DNA of 64,000 nucleotides. Source: Calothrix sp. HK-06 (GTDB taxonomy: Bacteria; Cyanobacteriota; Cyanobacteriia; Cyanobacteriales; Nostocaceae). The translations under genes were made by a program, and so were the position numbers. A model generated the notes under the pieces. The model saw only the letters and a list, made by a program, of their open reading frames with translations, had not been told where the DNA came from and searched no databases. The number at the start of each line of letters is the position of its first letter. Position 1 is the stretch's first letter. Positions 1-9,011 of the stretch are shown piece after piece. The stretch covers positions 1-64,000 of the forward strand of contig NZ_MRCD01000011.1 of NCBI RefSeq assembly GCF_001904745.1, given 5' to 3'.

Positions 1-1
1 A

Positions 2-21
2 CAACAGGTTAAAACCTGTTG
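2..21. repeat. Perfect short inverted repeat
   Basis: Nine-base arms (CAACAGGTT / AACCTGTTG) are separated by AA. It lies downstream of the minus-strand NB-ARC/WD40 gene. There is no clear T-run on either side, so it could be an operator-like palindrome or part of a stem; its function is unknown. Confidence 0.5.
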
Positions 22-242
22 CGTCGAACTTCATCCCCAGTTTAAAAACATGGGGTTCTCGTTCTCCCTCTCTTTTTTGATAGTGTTTAGCCTCAGCCGT
101 GAAACGAACAATTTGCATCAAAGAGAAAACACCGTGTTGCACACTTTCTCAGGTTGAATACAGCAATCGCTCAACGCCTTTCAACAGTTGCTAAACACGA
201 TCGATCATAAGAGAATTCGTTGAGTCTGGACATACGAGCGCT

Positions 243-3200
243 TTAATGCTCAATTGCCCCTAATGCTTTGAGGGTAGCTTTTTGAGCCACTGTCAACCCG
301 GTTGCGCCTTGAATATTCATACCTTCATACAGGCGATTGACCATCAACGTGTTGATACAGCATCCTGTTTGCACATCCCAAAGCTTGATTGTGCGATCGT
401 CACTACCACTAAATAAGATTTGACCATTAGAGCTAAAGATCACTGACCGAACCCAACTGATGTGTTCGCGCCATACGTAGAGGCAATCCCCCGTTTGCAG
501 ATCCCACAGTCGAATCGTTTGATCATCGCCGCCACTTGCTAGGAATCGACCGTTGGGACTGATAGCAACCGTCCAGACGGCTCCTGTATGCCCCTGCAAA
601 ACCTTCAAACATTCTCCAGTTTGCACATCCCATAATCGAACCGTCTGATCCTGACTGCCGCTTGCCAGTCTGTGACCACTGGAATCAAATGCCAGTGCGA
701 AAATTGCGCCCGTATGCCCCTGCGATACCCTTAAACATTCTCCAGTTTGCACATCCCAGAAGCGAATCGTGAGATCAAAACTGCCACTTGCCAACCATTG
801 ACCACCCGGGTTAAACGCCATCGCGGGAATACCGTTCTGGTGTCCGCATAATACATGCAAACAATGATGCGTTTGCACATCCCACAGTCGCACGGTGCAA
901 TCATAACTACTGCTTGCCAAAATTTGTCCCATTGGGCTAAACAAAACTGTCCACACTGCCGCGTTGTGCCCTGACCAGCGATCAAGGCGCCCAGTTTGAA
1001 TATTCCATAGAGCGATCAACTCATCGTGTCGATTGATCGCGAGAGTTTGATTGTCGGGACTAAAGCTGACGTTGCTGAATGATGATATCCGACGGGTTGG
1101 GCTAGAAAATGTTTTGTAGGGGTGATATGATCGTAGATCGCCATCTAATTGCAAATGCCACAACTGAATCATTTCATTCTGACCACTACTAGCAAGCACT
1201 TGGTCATCCGAACTGAGGCTCAGGGAGTGAATCCCACCAGTGTATCCACGCAACATTTTCAGGTTTCGTCCGCTCTGTAGATGCCACAGTCGCACCGTCT
1301 GGTCTTCTCCTGTACTGACCAACAATTGACCGTCGGCACTGATGGCAAGCCCAAAAACATTGGGGGTATGACCCTCAAGTACATGGATGGGTCGCCCGTC
1401 TTGAACACTCCACACGCGCAGAGTGCCATCGAGGCTGGCACTGGCTAAATGTCCATCCGGGCTAAAGGCAATGTTCCAAACCCAATCGGTGTGTCCTTCC
1501 AGCAGCCTGAAAGCAGTTTTTGGATGTCGATCGTGGCAGAGATGACCGCTCCACAGTCGAATCGATCCATTACGACAGCCGCTAGCGAGCAGTTGACCAT
1601 CTGGACTGTAGCGCACACACTGAACCCCGCTACTATGACCCTGTAAGATACTCAAGCAGTTCCCATTGCTTACATCCCAGATGCGAATAGTTGTATCATT
1701 ACTGCTACTGGCTAAGGTTTGCTGATCCGGAGCGAAGTAGACAGAATAAACACTCTGGGTGTGTCCTTTCAAGACATAGAGACATTGCCCTTGCAAATTC
1801 CATACGCGCACCGTTTTATCTTCACTGCCGCTTGCTAACTGCTGACCATCGGCACTAAAACTCACTGAGCGAACCCCATCTGTATGTTCTGTTAGCACCT
1901 GCAAGCAACTTCCACTTTGGACATCCCACAAGCGCACCGAACTATCACTACTGCTGCTGGCTAACGTTTTGCCATCCGGACTAAAGGCAACTGACCAAAC
2001 CCAGCCGATGTGACCTTCAAAGGTGGCCAGAAGCTGGGTTGTGCTAATGTTCCAAAGATAGATGTTGCCATTGGAATCGCCAACGGCAATAATCTGCCCG
2101 TCTGGACTCAGGTCAACCGACATGGCAATACTGAAGGTTTCTGAAAAGATAGATTTTGCTAAGTCAGCATTTTGAAAATTGACCCCGGCTAAATCGACCT
2201 GCCGTAAGTCGGCTTGCTGCACCACGAGATCGGAAAAATCTGAGCCGCGTAAATCCACTTGAAGCTGTATTAGCAGGTTAATCAAATTGCCTGCAACGTA
2301 TCCTGGTTTCTTTCCCTGTTGGCTTAATAAGTGCCTTGCTTGCGCCTCAATCGCTGCCACACTGCCAAAGCGAGACATCAGCCGCTCCATAACAGGTTGC
2401 ATAATTAGCCGCGTCTGAATCTCTCGAATATAATCTTTTGCTTGTACTCGCACTAAGGGATGTGTTTGCCAAAGGTTAAGCTGTTGCGTCTCAAATTCGA
2501 TGCAAATTTGCTGTACGAACCCCTCTGTGATATATTCCATCACCACAGGTTGCAAGAAAAATAACCCATCGTTTTTTTCTATTAATGATCGCCTCAGTAG
2601 TGAGTTGACCAAATTAGGTACACTTTGTTGAGAAGCAGGATCAACCACGTTCTCTCGAATCTCTGCGATCGAGACTGGCTCTCTATAAATTGCAAACCAA
2701 AACAGTGTCTTCTGTTCAGCCTCAGAAAGGCGAGCGAACTGACGAGCCAGCAAATCGCGAATGTCTTCAAAAACAGCCAATCCCTGGCTGAGATAGGGCA
2801 ACACCTCTGTAATGCTGCTGTTAAACAAATCCTGAATTGCCGCTGCCACCAGTTTCAGTGCCAACGGATTGCCTCCGTAGTGCTGGATTAAAGTCTCCCA
2901 TTCGGCTGGCGAACCTGTAAACGCTCCTTTTTGCCCAAAGATGGCGCGTCCGTCATCAGGTGTCAGCCCGGTTAAGCTCAACGATCTCACTAGCACCTGG
3001 GTGCCTTCCATCAGTGTTATTTCCCGTGGCTTTTCTCGACTAGTCAGCAACAAACAACTTTGGTGAGACGTATCACCAATGGTTCTAAGCAACTGCCCGT
3101 AACCTTCGTAATCCGGGCGCCATTGTCCCACTGGCTCACGCTGCAAAATCGTTTCAACATTATCGAGTAGCAATAAACACCGACGCAATCGCAGATATTG

Positions 3201-3854
3201 CATCAGTTTGGATATTTGCTGATCAAGCGTCGTAGGAATGATCGGATCTTCCCCATACAGCGGCATGAGAAACTTCAGCAGGCTCGACAGCAGTTCATCC
3301 ACTGGTGGTGCATTCGCCAGGGAGCGCCACACAACAATCTCAAATTCTGTCTGCATTTGAAGCCCAGCCTTGACCGCGATCGTACTTTTGCCAATGCCGC
3401 CAATCCCCAATATTCCCACCAGACGGCAGCGCTCAGACACAACCCACTGCCACAGTTGCGTCAGTTCTGCCTCACGCCCATAAAACGCAGAGGCATCGAC
3501 CGCCATGTCCCAGTCCTGTTGGGGATTTGTCCATCGGCTTAGAGTCTCCTCAGATGCGGCAGGAGATGTCACGTCTGCCTTCGTCAATTCTAGCCCAAAC
3601 GCCCGAAACAGATACTCTAATGACTGACGATCGACTCCCAGATCCCGCTTGAAAATCCGAGCCAGCGTATTTAGCGAGAGTCCAGTCCGCTCGCTGAGAT
3701 CTTCCTGGCTGAAGCGCTTACCCCAGGTTTCGTCCGATTCCAAATGCTGTTTTGCCGTCTGAAACTTTTGCCACCCTTGAGGCGATAGGATGACTCCTCG
3801 CACTCGCCCAGAAGTAGAGGAACCTCGTTTAGTTTTTGATGGGTTGGAATCCAT
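243..3854 (-). CDS. NB-ARC / WD40-repeat STAND protein with N-terminal HTH-like region
   Basis: This is a 1203-residue signal-transduction NTPase of the STAND class. Residues 20-90 form a helix-turn-helix-like region ([19 protein letters not shown]), which is common in cyanobacterial NB-ARC proteins. The P-loop GIGGIGKST is at 150-158 and the Walker B strand LLLLDNVE at 227-234. GNPLALKL, near 330, matches the usual GxP motif. A short pentapeptide-like stretch lies near 550-580. It is followed by 14 WD40 units ending in variants of VRLWDVQTG, enough for two seven-bladed propellers. Known relatives are cytoplasmic and nucleotide-switched, and propellers usually sense a ligand; the ligand here is unknown. 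A second copy at 15.2-15.7 kb keeps only the two ends. The gene contains a single GGCGCC, unlike most of the window. Confidence 0.93.
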   Translation of the reverse strand: MDSNPSKTKRGSSTSGRVRGVILSPQGWQKFQTAKQHLESDETWGKRFSQEDLSERTGLSLNTLARIFKRDLGVDRQSLEYLFRAFGLELTKADVTSPAASEETLSRWTNPQQDWDMAVDASAFYGREAELTQLWQWVVSERCRLVGILGIGGIGKSTIAVKAGLQMQTEFEIVVWRSLANAPPVDELLSSLLKFLMPLYGEDPIIPTTLDQQISKLMQYLRLRRCLLLLDNVETILQREPVGQWRPDYEGYGQLLRTIGDTSHQSCLLLTSREKPREITLMEGTQVLVRSLSLTGLTPDDGRAIFGQKGAFTGSPAEWETLIQHYGGNPLALKLVAAAIQDLFNSSITEVLPYLSQGLAVFEDIRDLLARQFARLSEAEQKTLFWFAIYREPVSIAEIRENVVDPASQQSVPNLVNSLLRRSLIEKNDGLFFLQPVVMEYITEGFVQQICIEFETQQLNLWQTHPLVRVQAKDYIREIQTRLIMQPVMERLMSRFGSVAAIEAQARHLLSQQGKKPGYVAGNLINLLIQLQVDLRGSDFSDLVVQQADLRQVDLAGVNFQNADLAKSIFSETFSIAMSVDLSPDGQIIAVGDSNGNIYLWNISTTQLLATFEGHIGWVWSVAFSPDGKTLASSSSDSSVRLWDVQSGSCLQVLTEHTDGVRSVSFSADGQQLASGSEDKTVRVWNLQGQCLYVLKGHTQSVYSVYFAPDQQTLASSSNDTTIRIWDVSNGNCLSILQGHSSGVQCVRYSPDGQLLASGCRNGSIRLWSGHLCHDRHPKTAFRLLEGHTDWVWNIAFSPDGHLASASLDGTLRVWSVQDGRPIHVLEGHTPNVFGLAISADGQLLVSTGEDQTVRLWHLQSGRNLKMLRGYTGGIHSLSLSSDDQVLASSGQNEMIQLWHLQLDGDLRSYHPYKTFSSPTRRISSFSNVSFSPDNQTLAINRHDELIALWNIQTGRLDRWSGHNAAVWTVLFSPMGQILASSSYDCTVRLWDVQTHHCLHVLCGHQNGIPAMAFNPGGQWLASGSFDLTIRFWDVQTGECLRVSQGHTGAIFALAFDSSGHRLASGSQDQTVRLWDVQTGECLKVLQGHTGAVWTVAISPNGRFLASGGDDQTIRLWDLQTGDCLYVWREHISWVRSVIFSSNGQILFSGSDDRTIKLWDVQTGCCINTLMVNRLYEGMNIQGATGLTVAQKATLKALGAIEH

Positions 3855-4112
3855 ATATCAGCCGATGGTGCAAAAGGAACTTACGAATCTTTTCTTTAAA
3901 TATCAGGCGTTTGTTTAATCAAAAACTGACTGAGAGTTTTAGCAGTACAGATTAACAGTCAGATAATTTTATGCTTGTTGAACTATACCAGATTTAATCA
4001 TTTGTAACAAACTAACAATAAATCTATTTTGTCAATACATCTAAGTATATAAATTTAAAGTATATAAGCAAATTTATTAAAGAACGATAATCAAATCAGA
4101 TTTCATTACTTG
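3855..4112 (-). repeat. Duplicated upstream region of the NB-ARC/WD40 gene
   Basis: The 250 or so bases upstream of the NB-ARC/WD40 start are repeated, diverged, upstream of the truncated copy at 15654-15893. Shared landmarks are a conserved block right before ATG and the AT-rich stretch containing TTTGTAACAAA. The promoter probably lies here. The duplication therefore included regulatory DNA as well as coding DNA. Confidence 0.8.
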
Positions 4113-4212
4113 TAACCCACTTCCTGTGGCTGACAAGGAATGGCACACCAGGAATATTTGATTCTAAGATGTCTACGTTTAACTTCAAACCATTGCTAAA
4201 TGTGGCGCCGAA

Positions 4213-4401
4213 CTAATTCTGTAAAAACTTGAAAGGAAACTGCACCCCCAAACTTGACCAGTCTAATTGATCATTATCTTGCAAGGTACTACTTTGCGTT
4301 ACAAATGTAATACCATATGATGTTGTAACTTGCGACGTAACTGCAATAGTTGTAAGTGCTGTTGCGGCAATTGCTCTGTAACAATTTAATACTAAATTCA
4401 T
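4213..4401 (-). pseudogene. Truncated PEP-CTERM-type exported protein (N-terminal stub)
   Basis: This is a 62-codon frame. It has an N-terminal signal-peptide-like segment (RAIAATALTTIAVTS) followed by ITFVTQSSTLQDNDQLDWSS. That opening is typical of cyanobacterial PEP-CTERM exported proteins, where NDQLDWSSLG recurs near the mature N terminus. Such proteins normally run beyond 200 residues and end in a PEP sorting helix. Here the frame stops after FKFLQN with no sorting signal, so it is most likely a truncated remnant. The family call rests on recognising the N-terminal pattern. Confidence 0.55.
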
Positions 4402-4493
4402 TTTGCTTTATCTTTATTAAAACTTTCAATCACGTAGTAGATTACTGTGTTTTGCTTGGCAACGATTAAGTATTACTGCTTTTTTATATAAAC

Positions 4494-4594
4494 AGGACTT
4501 ACACAAAAATTTTGTCATGAGTCCCGCAGTGAAGTATCTTAGAGATTCTTCGCTTCGCGACTAATGACAGTTTTTTGTAAAAATGCGTAAGTCA
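4494..4594. mobile_element. MITE with GGACTTAC-type terminal repeats
   Basis: A roughly 100-base element opens with AGGACTTACACA and closes with TGCGTAAGTCAT. Its arms can fold on each other (TTTGTCATGAGTC against GACTAATGACAG) and it has no coding capacity. A second element with the same ends is at 30889-31004. A matching end also follows a transposase remnant at 59203-59457, which is the probable source family. Confidence 0.6.
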
Positions 4595-4824
4595 TAATAA
4601 ATTTTAGTTAAATTTAATACTTGGTTACATGGCGTATCTAAATTTTACTAAGCAGAAATGCCTAAAATTGCTAACCGTCTAAAATAACGCGCAGGTGTGC
4701 GAGTTGGCGAACCTCCAAGAAGTGATGCTGACGTGATCAAGTTATTTAACGAAATACCTGGTATTTCCAAGTTAGGCGCCAATAAGAGAAACATTCATGA
4801 GTTTTTGTCAGACAAACACGGTAG

Positions 4825-6234
4825 CTCATATCTTGCACCTAACGGGTAAACCCGTACAAAGCCAATTAGAGGGGATAAAACTATAACTACAATACAACTT
4901 TTAAAATCAAGTATGTATTAGATATATTTTTAACTAATTTAGATAGTATTAATACTTGATATTCTCAAATCAAAATTTGAGAATGGTGCCATCGAAAAAA
5001 TTGCATACAAATATACTGTTAGGAGTGAGTGATAATGAATTTAATTTGCATTGTGGCGCCAAAACATGAGAAAAAGGGCGTTGAAGTTTACAAGAATAAG
5101 CAAGAAAAATGGTTTCAATTCTTGCCCACGCCCAAAATCTAGTTTACACTTTGCTGTCATTGATGCCTTCTATCTACCAACAAGAAAATCTCGAAGCAAT
5201 GTTTGGTATGTTTTTAGAAGCACAAGGTTATCCTCTACCTCAGCAAAGTAAAAGTAAGTCACCCAGTGCTTTGAGCCGATTTCTCAATGTCTATAACTGG
5301 TCAACTAAAAGCGTAATCCGTACTGCTCGTAACCGTATTATCAAGGAGATTTTGTTTGAGCGTTCGTTGGGGCGCCAACCATTTTTACAAGTCATTATTG
5401 ACCTAACAACTTTGGAGAAATTTGGAAAATTTAAGGCACTTGAAAGTTTAATCAGCGTTTACCACGGAAAACGAGGTTTGCATTTGGTTGTGGTGTACTT
5501 AGTTGTTGGTAGGTGGCGAGTACCTTGGAGTTTCCGCGTTTGGAGGGGGAAAGGCGCCACTTCCCCAGCAAGGTTGGGATTAAAAATGGTCAAATCTTTA
5601 CCGAAAAAATTAACTAAGCACTTTAAGGAGGTAATGGTTCTAGTCGATACAGGCTTTGGTAGCATTCAATTTATACACAGTATTCGAGAGAAAAAATATC
5701 ACGTAATTGCTGGTATCGCTTGTACGCGCAAGTTAGTCGATGGGCGCAGTGTTGCTCAATTACACAAACGAGGGCAGCAACTTTACCTTCAGGGTTTGAA
5801 GTTTCCTGTTTATGTCTCTTGGTATTATTTTAAACGTCATGATGGTAAGTATCAAAAACGATTTGTGATTTCAACTAAAGCTCTCAAAGCTAGCACCATT
5901 TCTTGGTGGGGTAAACGAAGATGGCAAATAGAAGGTTGGTTTAAAACTGCAAAGCACCGTTTTGGATTGCACCGTTTCGGACAAGGTACTCTCTTAGGGG
6001 TTTATCGTTGGTTGGTGTTGTCCTTTATATCTTATGTTTTAGCACACTGGGCTTATTTATCGACGGCGGGCGCCTCCGATTCTTTACCTGATTGGGGAGA
6101 AGCCGCAGAAATTGCGTTCCAAACTATATTTCCCCATTTGGTAGTGTTACTTCTTTTACAACATATCGAACGGCTGAGAGACTTGCTACTGAGTCAAGGA
6201 ATTGACATCCAAGTTTCCAGGTGCAAGATATGAG
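4825..6234 (+). mobile_element. Complete insertion sequence with 16-bp terminal repeats and 4-bp target duplication
   Basis: The left end CTCATATCTTGCACCT (4825-4840) is the exact reverse complement of the right end (6219-6234). The four bases GTAG flank both ends (4821-4824 and 6235-6238) as a target duplication. The element is 1410 bp with one transposase gene. A related sequence near 14.80-14.88 kb retains the uninterrupted target, which confirms the boundaries. The intact ends, open transposase and visible duplication suggest a recent insertion. Confidence 0.9.
5109..6233 (+). CDS. DDE transposase (IS4-superfamily type)
   Basis: This 374-residue transposase catalyses cut-and-paste movement of the surrounding element. 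The likely DDE triad is D98 (VIIDLTT), D180 (MVLVDTGFG) and E275 (RRWQIEGWFKTAKHRFGL). The last block matches the Y/W-x-x-E-x-x-F/W-x-x-K signature of IS4-like enzymes. The stop codon falls inside the right terminal repeat, as in many compact insertion sequences. The exact family (IS4 or IS701 group) cannot be settled by eye. The frame is uninterrupted, so the element may be active. Confidence 0.88.
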   Translation: MVSILAHAQNLVYTLLSLMPSIYQQENLEAMFGMFLEAQGYPLPQQSKSKSPSALSRFLNVYNWSTKSVIRTARNRIIKEILFERSLGRQPFLQVIIDLTTLEKFGKFKALESLISVYHGKRGLHLVVVYLVVGRWRVPWSFRVWRGKGATSPARLGLKMVKSLPKKLTKHFKEVMVLVDTGFGSIQFIHSIREKKYHVIAGIACTRKLVDGRSVAQLHKRGQQLYLQGLKFPVYVSWYYFKRHDGKYQKRFVISTKALKASTISWWGKRRWQIEGWFKTAKHRFGLHRFGQGTLLGVYRWLVLSFISYVLAHWAYLSTAGASDSLPDWGEAAEIAFQTIFPHLVVLLLLQHIERLRDLLLSQGIDIQVSRCKI

Positions 6235-6582
6235 GTAGCTATATCAATCCTCATTTAAAGGGTGGCAGTAACGGCACCGATAATATTCCTCGTAGTGCCA
6301 AAGTAATGGCACCTGCTGAACAAGCGATTAATTCGCGTTTACAATGCTGTTGACTCAATACTCAAGAATTCAACCACGATAGCCAAACTTGGTATTATCG
6401 CAACTGGCGCCGCTATTTTAACTCAAGCAGTCGTTACAGCAATTTCTTACTCATTTGATTTATACCGTGAAGATATAACGGTTGAGCAATACAAAGACTT
6501 GATTTTAGCTGAAGTTGTAAGGACAGGTATTGCTACACCCATTTTCTTTTTACAGCAGATTGCAGATTAGTGAAGTACCTAA

Positions 6583-6637
6583 GGGCCCTCCCGCAACGGG
6601 CGCCCTCCCCTTCGCAAGGGGAGGGTTGGGGTGGGGT
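6583..6637. repeat. GC-rich double-hairpin repeat
   Basis: Two stacked palindromes occur here. The second folds CCCTCCCCTT over a CGC loop onto AAGGGGAGGG (6603-6625), followed by GGTTGGGGTGGGG. Sequences of this kind are dispersed repeats in many cyanobacteria. It lies between the two downstream parts of the membrane-protein pseudogene and contains a GGCGCC. Confidence 0.65.
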
Positions 6638-7000
6638 GTACTCTATTTAGATGCAAAACGCTGTAATATTTATTCTTGTTTTAGCACTAATGCCTGAACT
6701 GACGGTACCTTATCAGCACCTGTTATTGTCGCTGGATTCAATGCTTTGTTTGGCATGAGTATTGCTTTACCAATCATCCAATTAATTATTCGTCATGTTG
6801 AAGCTGGTGGATTTGGAGGAGAAGTCAAGAGTGAATACAAAAAGCTAAGTTTCTCTTAATGATTAGACACCATTAAAAATTACTAGCATCACCTTCTTAA
6901 ACCAAGTGTATTCGAGGTTGAGCTGAGATACGCGCGCGCGTGCATCGGAAATAATGGCTTGAAACCCTTGCTACGCTTAAGTTTTAATTTTGTTTGAAAC

Positions 7001-7783
7001 TCACTTAAAAGCGCGTCGGCTTACGGATTCAACGAGCGTTGCCATGACCGCACGAGGTAATAGGCGCGGCAAGATATTTGACTCAAAGGAGTTTCTGAAA
7101 CCAGGAATTACATAATGACGACCTTGCTCCAATGCTCTTAACCCAATGCGAACAACTTGCTGCGGTGAATGTTTCCCAGCCACAACATCTCGTCCCATAG
7201 CGTCAAAGAAATTGGTGTCTGTTGCTCCTGGACAAAGTGCTAGCACCTTGATTCCTCGTTTTTTATACTCCATCCATAATGCCTCACTAAACGAAAGCAC
7301 AAAGGCTTTGGTTGCTGCATACACGGCTTGCCGAGGTAATGAATAGAAGCTTGTCGTTGAGCCAATATTGATGATTACTCCTTCACCTTTTGCCAACATC
7401 GTTGGAATAAAGGCATGAGTCAAATCCACAATAGAGACGACGTTGAGCATAACCTGTTGATGATCCTGTTCAGGTGGAATGGCCTCAAACATCCCATTCG
7501 TACTGAACCCTGCATTATTGATGAGTATGTCAATATTGAGTTGCCTTGCTTGAGTTTCTTTGTAAACACGCAATCCCTCGCCTTCACGGCTGAGGTCGGC
7601 TGTAATGACTGTTACCTGAATGCGATGTTGCTGATAAAGCTGCTTGGCTAAAGATTGCAGTTTATCCTCAGAGCGTGCCACGAGGACAAGGTTCATGCCT
7701 CGAATGGCTAATTCATGAGCAAAGCATTCTCCAATGCCACTAGATGCGCCAGTAATCAGAGCAGTTTTTCCGGTGTAGTCCAT
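7001..7783 (-). CDS. SDR-family oxidoreductase
   Basis: This is a short-chain dehydrogenase/reductase of about 260 residues. It has a TGASSGIG dinucleotide-binding loop near the N terminus, an NNAG motif, a catalytic Ser in INIGSTTSFYS and the YAATK catalytic Tyr/Lys. The family reduces or oxidises carbonyls and alcohols with NAD(P)H in the cytoplasm; the substrate is not predictable. The start at 7783 (MDYTGKT) is chosen because AGGAG stands six or seven bases upstream. An upstream in-frame ATG would add 14 residues without such a site. It lies 90 bases downstream of the marR-type gene on the same strand, behind a palindrome matching the one upstream of that regulator. It is probably repressed by it. 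Confidence 0.92.
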   Translation of the reverse strand: MDYTGKTALITGASSGIGECFAHELAIRGMNLVLVARSEDKLQSLAKQLYQQHRIQVTVITADLSREGEGLRVYKETQARQLNIDILINNAGFSTNGMFEAIPPEQDHQQVMLNVVSIVDLTHAFIPTMLAKGEGVIINIGSTTSFYSLPRQAVYAATKAFVLSFSEALWMEYKKRGIKVLALCPGATDTNFFDAMGRDVVAGKHSPQQVVRIGLRALEQGRHYVIPGFRNSFESNILPRLLPRAVMATLVESVSRRAFK

Positions 7784-7835
7784 CGTTTTTCTCCTGGGTT
7801 GTTGGTTGAGAGATACAAGATTCATAAATTGAAAA

Positions 7836-7850
7836 GTTCAAAAAATGAAC
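7836..7850. promoter_or_regulatory. Putative MarR operator upstream of the SDR gene
   Basis: The 15-mer GTTCAAAAAATGAAC has five-base arms GTTCA / TGAAC. It differs from the palindrome at 8356-8370 at only one base. It sits between marR and the SDR start, where an operator would act on the SDR gene. Confidence 0.65.
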
Positions 7851-7873
7851 TTTATATTTAAAAAAATGGACTA

Positions 7874-8332
7874 TTAGGTCGCCAACAGATTGCTTTTCTG
7901 CTGATTGAGATGCACTGCTGCTTTACGCATCATGCGAAGCATCTCCTGTTGCTCTTTGGAATCAAGCGCACTGAGAATCGCTTGACTAACTTTCCTGTAA
8001 TTCTCGATCTCCATCTCATAAATCTCCTTCCCTTCGGGTGTAAGACATATTTTGACAATTCGCCGATCTTCATCAGAACGATCGCGACATAAATATTTTC
8101 TGCGAACTAATTTGTCTACAATTCCAGTGGTGTTGGTAACGCTAAGTTTCGCTCGTTCAGCAATCTCCCGCATCATGAGTAGCTGGAACTGACCCACTAC
8201 ACTAATAACACGGCATTCCTGTTTATTCAGGCTGACTGCTTCACCTGAACCCTGCTGTGCCACCTCAAACAGGTCAGCAAGGATAGTGATATACCTTGTT
8301 AATTCATCTGCTTTGTCCACAGCGAAACCCAA
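7874..8332 (-). CDS. MarR-family transcriptional regulator
   Basis: This 152-residue protein has the MarR winged-helix layout: an N-terminal dimerisation helix, a recognition segment (MREIAERAKLSVTNTTGIVDKLVRRKYL), and the DRSDEDRRIVKICLTPEGKEI wing. The DxRxxxLxLTxxG pattern of the wing is diagnostic. Family members are dimeric repressors that bind palindromes near their own genes and are released by phenolic or oxidant ligands. Here a palindrome lies 24 bases upstream of the start and a near-identical one precedes the downstream SDR. That fits autoregulation plus control of the SDR. The inducing ligand is unknown. Confidence 0.92.
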   Translation of the reverse strand: MGFAVDKADELTRYITILADLFEVAQQGSGEAVSLNKQECRVISVVGQFQLLMMREIAERAKLSVTNTTGIVDKLVRRKYLCRDRSDEDRRIVKICLTPEGKEIYEMEIENYRKVSQAILSALDSKEQQEMLRMMRKAAVHLNQQKSNLLAT

Positions 8333-8355
8333 GCACTTACTCCAGAATGAAAAAT

Positions 8356-8370
8356 GTTCATAAAATGAAC
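8356..8370. promoter_or_regulatory. Putative MarR operator upstream of marR
   Basis: GTTCATAAAATGAAC has six-base arms GTTCAT / ATGAAC around AAA. It lies just upstream of the marR start, and its partner is at 7836-7850. Repetition of the palindrome in both promoters is the evidence. Confidence 0.7.
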
Positions 8371-8691
8371 TAATTTGAGTATAGCCTAACTAACCGTCTT
8401 GTCAACCTCATACTGTAACTTCTTGGCAGCATAAAGATCGCGCTCACCGGACGCGGGTAAATTTGCAACAAACCGAGTAAACAACGATACGGGGAGCAGC
8501 GTAAATATTGGCGTTACGTGTCGATTCAAGACGTGATACTAGAATATAAAGATAAATATTCTGAGGCGCCTCAGCATAAATATTTTCTAGCATTACAGCA
8601 TTAATCAGTACTATTGTTCTTCATGATAAGTGGCGCCCTTTTCCGTTTTTTAGCGCCATCCGGTAAATCAAACTCAACTGCTGAATTAAAA
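8371..8691. other. Intergenic region with GGCGCC palindrome
   Basis: No gene is seen. It holds a 14-base perfect palindrome CTGAGGCGCCTCAG (8561-8574) flanked by AAATATT and AATATTT, which extends the symmetry imperfectly. A second GGCGCC is near 8633. Confidence 0.5.
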
Positions 8692-9000
8692 TCAACGTTT
8701 CCTAACTTCCAATTTCTTCATAACATTAGGCACATGAACTTGTGTAAGCTCTGCAAAATGCTTTGCAAGTCCGTGGAGCGTTGGTTTTGAGTGTCTAATA
8801 TTACTTTGATGAGTGATGTCATTTATACGGTCGGCCTCAGAACAATCAAGTATGAATTCTGCCAAGCGATGAATGTCGCCGGGAAATAAAACAGTTATAT
8901 CTTTAAGTTGGCATAAATATACTGTTGTTCTTTTTACTCTCATAGCTAGCAGATAACAAACAACACTGATTTTACTTTGTTTTAAGGCGCCAACTCCCAA
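8692..9000 (-). CDS. Hypothetical protein adjacent to ISAs1 end
   Basis: An open frame of 102 codons is not recognised. An internal methionine (MRVKRTTVYL, start at 8943) is an alternative start. The C-terminal half is basic and His-rich (KHFAELTQVHVPNVMKKLEVRKR), and no membrane segment is seen. The N-terminal end lies only 11 bases from the ISAs1 boundary, so an original longer N terminus may have been lost when the element inserted. It could also be non-coding; codon content gives only modest support. Confidence 0.3.
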   Translation of the reverse strand: MGVGALKQSKISVVCYLLAMRVKRTTVYLCQLKDITVLFPGDIHRLAEFILDCSEADRINDITHQSNIRHSKPTLHGLAKHFAELTQVHVPNVMKKLEVRKR

Positions 9001-9011
9001 TCACACTGCAG

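Larger units (their letters stand above)
4690..6859 (+). pseudogene. Decayed membrane-protein gene split by an insertion sequence
   Basis: An open frame before the insertion sequence (ending EFLSDKHG) rejoins in frame after it (SYINPHLKGGSNGTDN) once one copy of the GTAG target duplication is removed. The second part runs to INSRLQ. A one-base shift is then needed to continue as VYNAVDSILKNSTTIAKL and a hydrophobic helix, ending at a TAG at 6568-6570. A palindromic repeat follows. A further frame at 6698-6859 (SAPVIVAGFNALFGMS) adds another membrane helix, so decay came in several steps. The PHLKGGSN stretch loosely resembles HNH-type nuclease motifs, but this is weak. A decayed relative of the interrupted stretch, without the insertion, lies near 14.8 kb. 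Confidence 0.7.
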
